NCBI GenBank assembly: GCA_030837305.1
Contig: JAUPKT010000401.1
Coordinates: 1 to 7,249 of the forward strand
Length of the DNA stretch: 7,249 nt
Direction: 5' to 3'
Source of the DNA: Thermodesulfobacteriota bacterium
Lineage (GTDB): Bacteria > Desulfobacterota > Desulfomonilia > Desulfomonilales > Desulfomonilaceae
How positions within the stretch are numbered: position 1 is the first letter of the stretch; every line of letters starts with the position of its first letter. Shown here one piece after another: positions 5,430 through 7,249 of the stretch. A model generated the notes under the pieces. That model saw only the letters and a list, made by a program, of their open reading frames with translations. It was not told the DNA's origin and searched no databases. The translations under genes and the position numbers were made by a program.

Positions 5430-6898
5430 CGCTCTATCTCCCTCACAGGTAGTGTTATGGTGAAAGTTGCCCCCTCACCCTCCCGTGACCTAAGTTCAAT
5501 CCAGCCGCCATGCTCTTCCACTATTCGGGTTGCGATACTGAGTCCCAGGCCGGTGCCTTCTTCCTTGGTACTGAAAAAAGGTTGAAAGAGCTTGTCCTGA
5601 ATCTCCTCCGGGACACCCGGACCTGTATCCGTCATCTGAATTATGATGCACGGTCCAACATTTTCCACAAGAGTCCGTTTTTCCTTGATCGTAATGACCC
5701 CTCCATCCACAATAGCTTCACACGCATTGGCCATCAAGTTAACCAAGACCTCTTTCAATTGATCCGGATCTCCCTGTATGTCAGGCAATTGCTCATCGCG
5801 GACAACCTCCACGGTGACGTTATAAGATTCGAGGCGATGCTTCAAAAGCTGAATTGCCATATCCACCGTGTCGGAAGGACTTATGGACTGGATCCTCAGT
5901 CTCGGGGGCCTCGAGAATTCGAGGAAATTGCCCAGTATTGTGTCTATGTGCCGTATTTCTTCGGTTATAACTTCAAAATCCTCCTTCTGGCTTGCAGCCA
6001 GTAAGAGATTGCGTTCCATGGAAAAAAGTCTCATCTTCACTGATGTCAACGGATTGCGCACACTGTGGGCAACTCCGGCTGCCAGCTTTCCCACCAGAGC
6101 CCACTTTTCCGCTTGCGCAAGGTGCTCCCTGCTCCTCTTGAGTTTGCTCTTGGTCTGATCAACGTCTTCAATAAGGTTTTGGAACCGCTGTCTCAGCACT
6201 TTTACTTCATCGCCGACACCGGAGGTTGTCTCTAAATTCTCCGATCCCAGGGCTAATTGCCGTATTGGTTCCAGAATCTCCATGAACAGTATGTAAGAAA
6301 GAACACCGGCCAGTATAATGGCAAGGAGGAGCGCCACTATGGTCAGAGCACTCATGAGACCTACCCTGTCGTTAATCTTGCCGCGAGCTGCCACGATGCT
6401 CTGTCCATACGCATCCTTGAATTTTCTGGACAAATCTATGATTCCCCGAAATTCATTCCGAAGCTGTTGATGCAGACGGAATCCATCGTCCCTTTTTCCC
6501 GCTTTGTACAGCTTTACCACTTCATCCCGAGTATGACTGTAATCGGCGTACTTGGAATCAACCATGCCGAGGATGGCCCTCTCCTCATCGGTAACCGCCC
6601 ATTGCCGTGCCTTGCGCAACCAACTTTCGAAAGCAAGATGATACCTATCAAGCTCCCTGAGCCATGCATCGTCGCTGTCTTGAAAGTAATAGGTAACATA
6701 ACCTTTTTGCATAACAAGTGTATTCTCCAGCTCCTGAGCGGCATGCACCGCCTCCAGATCTGATTCCATGACCGATGAAAAAATCCGATCCATCATGTAT
6801 GAATTGATCATGGACACGACACCGCCCCCCACGGTAATCCCCATGATTAGAGCGAGGAGCACAAGAATACGAGTCCTTAGACTGAAGCGCTTCCACAT
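5411..6898 (-). CDS. Membrane sensor histidine kinase, NtrB/ZraS-like
   Basis: Numbered from the ATG at 6898 (495 residues). Membrane helix 1 is at about 8-30. A mostly helical periplasmic sensor region at about 35-178 resembles four-helix-bundle MCP-type domains. Membrane helix 2 is at about 180-206, then a HAMP-like linker (EPIRQLA from 210) and a coiled segment. The dimerisation domain at about 264-330 has His278 in AHSVRNPLTS. The ATPase domain (378-485) has the N box NLMANACEAI (Asn391), DTGPGVP (Asp424) and GTGLGL (448-453). It should autophosphorylate His278 and pass the phosphate to Asp52 of the next gene. The residue after the His is Ser rather than the usual Glu or Asp. The ligand is unknown. 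Start choice: ATG 6898 has a weak GAG 7 nt upstream; a TTG at 6910 would add four residues and overlap the stop of a short upstream ORF. It is the first confident gene of a three-gene operon. Confidence 0.93.
   Translation of the reverse strand: MWKRFSLRTRILVLLALIMGITVGGGVVSMINSYMMDRIFSSVMESDLEAVHAAQELENTLVMQKGYVTYYFQDSDDAWLRELDRYHLAFESWLRKARQWAVTDEERAILGMVDSKYADYSHTRDEVVKLYKAGKRDDGFRLHQQLRNEFRGIIDLSRKFKDAYGQSIVAARGKINDRVGLMSALTIVALLLAIILAGVLSYILFMEILEPIRQLALGSENLETTSGVGDEVKVLRQRFQNLIEDVDQTKSKLKRSREHLAQAEKWALVGKLAAGVAHSVRNPLTSVKMRLFSMERNLLLAASQKEDFEVITEEIRHIDTILGNFLEFSRPPRLRIQSISPSDTVDMAIQLLKHRLESYNVTVEVVRDEQLPDIQGDPDQLKEVLVNLMANACEAIVDGGVITIKEKRTLVENVGPCIIIQMTDTGPGVPEEIQDKLFQPFFSTKEEGTGLGLSIATRIVEEHGGWIELRSREGEGATFTITLPVREIERWETSS
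5438..5444 (-). promoter_or_regulatory. Ribosome-binding site inside the kinase gene, setting the TTG start of the regulator
   Basis: On the minus strand GAGGGAG lies 8 nt before the TTG at 5429-5427, within the last codons of the kinase gene. It supports the TTG start and re-initiation or coupling between kinase and regulator. Confidence 0.6.
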
Positions 6899-6906
6899 AG
6901 ACGAAC

Positions 6907-7023
6907 TCAATTCCCTGTCTGAGGCTTGATGACAAGCCTTGGTTCGTGAGATATCGACGCCACACCAGAAGAAAAACTCACACGTTGCGGGTCAGGCCGC
7001 AGAGACCCTTCATCCTTTTTCAT
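6907..7023 (-). CDS. Possible 38-residue leader peptide ORF
   Basis: ATG at 7023-7021, beginning MKKDEGSLRPDPQRV and ending with the TGA at 6909-6907. The product would be hydrophilic, with no signal peptide or membrane helix. It has no clear ribosome-binding site. Its stop overlaps the alternative TTG start of the kinase as TTGA, the same junction seen between the regulator and the 882-residue protein, and lies 8 nt before the kinase ATG. It lies downstream of the candidate promoter, inside the probable leader transcript. It may be a coupled leader ORF or chance; evidence is positional only. Confidence 0.2.
   Translation of the reverse strand: MKKDEGSLRPDPQRVSFSSGVASISHEPRLVIKPQTGN
6922..6939. 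repeat. Perfect 7-bp inverted repeat in the kinase leader
   Basis: AGGCTTG (6922-6928) and CAAGCCT (6933-6939) are perfect inverted copies around a 4-nt loop, ending 23 nt before the kinase ATG. In the operon mRNA this would be a compact stem close to the translation start. No T-run follows on either strand, so it is not a terminator. It may be an operator or a translation-modulating hairpin. Confidence 0.5.
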
Positions 7024-7096
7024 CAATGCTTAGAGTCTCAGCAACCCTCTCTTTGGGGTTCTGTCTTGGAATCTCCTTTACGAAATGGCATGTCGA

Positions 7097-7125
7097 GTTA
7101 TATCACGTGGCAGACGTCTTGAAAA
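7097..7125 (-). promoter_or_regulatory. Candidate sigma70 promoter of the kinase-regulator operon
   Basis: On the minus strand TTTTCA (7120-7125, 4 of 6 matches), a 17-bp spacer and TATAAC (7097-7102, 5 of 6 matches). Start of transcription would be near 7090, giving a leader of about 190 nt to the kinase ATG. It is the best promoter-like pair in the region, but the long leader leaves room for doubt. Confidence 0.35.
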
Positions 7126-7249
7126 AATATTATGGCACATCACTACGAGTATCTGCGGTGTCGAGCGGAAACCTCTTTTCCAACCAACTGACTTACCAAG
7201 GAATTTCGTCATGATTTCTTTTGACATTGCCTCGCAGTTTTTTTGTTGA

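Larger units (their letters stand above)
6899..7249. other. Upstream region of the sensor operon
   Basis: This 351-bp stretch has no confident gene. On the minus strand it holds a candidate promoter (7097-7125), three TGGCA elements on the plus strand at 7086, 7108 and 7133, a possible 38-codon ORF (6907-7023) and a hairpin-forming inverted repeat just before the kinase. A second minus-strand frame stays open from the window edge to a stop at 7078-7080; it could be the end of an upstream gene but has no recognisable features. Confidence 0.5.

Noticed and set aside
6257..6763. 168-codon plus-strand frame opposite the kinase sensor domain
   Set aside because: It is a shadow of the kinase gene; there is no start signal and no recognisable domain.
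7108..7122. sigma54 -24/-12 promoter on the plus strand
   Set aside because: The GG is followed after ten bases by GA instead of the near-invariant GC, and no rightward gene is present within the window.
6939..7214. 91-codon plus-strand frame with a partly hydrophobic segment after an internal ATG at 7026
   Set aside because: It starts with TTG, lacks a ribosome-binding site, runs antisense through the operon leader and has no recognisable domain.
7078..7227. Minus-strand frame of 49 codons (open to the window edge), possible tail of an upstream gene
   Set aside because: The product has no domain-like pattern, the ribosome-binding site is poorly placed and the candidate promoter lies within it; the window ends too soon to decide.

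Overview
The window looks like a piece of a Gram-negative bacterial chromosome, most plausibly a sulfate-reducer-like member of Desulfobacterota (the former Deltaproteobacteria). This is an inference from gene style only: an NtrB/NtrC-like pair, a fused regulator and polyferredoxin, and Cys-Gly lipoproteins. Base composition is close to balanced. No rRNA, tRNA, CRISPR array, transposase or att site was seen.

Layout. At the left edge (1-82, minus) lies the first 27 codons of a lipoprotein gene that runs out of the window. A 359-bp divergent intergenic region (83-441) follows. It holds two good sigma70-type promoters facing right, a consensus -10 box facing left and a 17-bp palindrome. A coiled-coil lipoprotein gene (442-1314, plus) comes next and ends 39 bp from the end of a convergent operon. 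That operon fills 1354-6898 on the minus strand. In transcription order it encodes a membrane sensor histidine kinase (5411-6898), an NtrC-type sigma54 response regulator (3999-5429) and an 882-residue composite membrane protein (1354-4002). The last 351 bp (6899-7249) hold no confident gene. They look like the operon's leader, with a candidate promoter, a hairpin-forming inverted repeat and a possible 38-codon ORF ending exactly at the kinase start region.

How the genes fit together. The kinase has a periplasmic helical sensor domain and probably phosphorylates Asp52 of the regulator, which has every motif needed for sigma54 activation and a Fis-type DNA-binding helix. Both downstream genes begin with TTG and overlap the preceding stop codon (19 nt and 4 nt), so the three proteins are probably made in a coupled way. 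The third protein is the point of greatest interest. It joins a cyclic-nucleotide-binding-like domain, a sigma54-activator-type AAA+ domain and a multi-helix NapH/NosR-type polyferredoxin. Its AAA+ domain keeps the Walker A loop and the sensor II arginine but has lost the sigma54-contact loop, both Walker B acids and the arginine fingers. It has no DNA-binding domain, and its cyclic-nucleotide pocket lacks the phosphate-binding arginine. It therefore looks like an enhancer-binding protein converted into a nucleotide-responsive cytoplasmic module on a membrane redox protein, perhaps coupling electron flow at the membrane to the neighbouring two-component system. That function is inference; no experimental description of this architecture is known to me.
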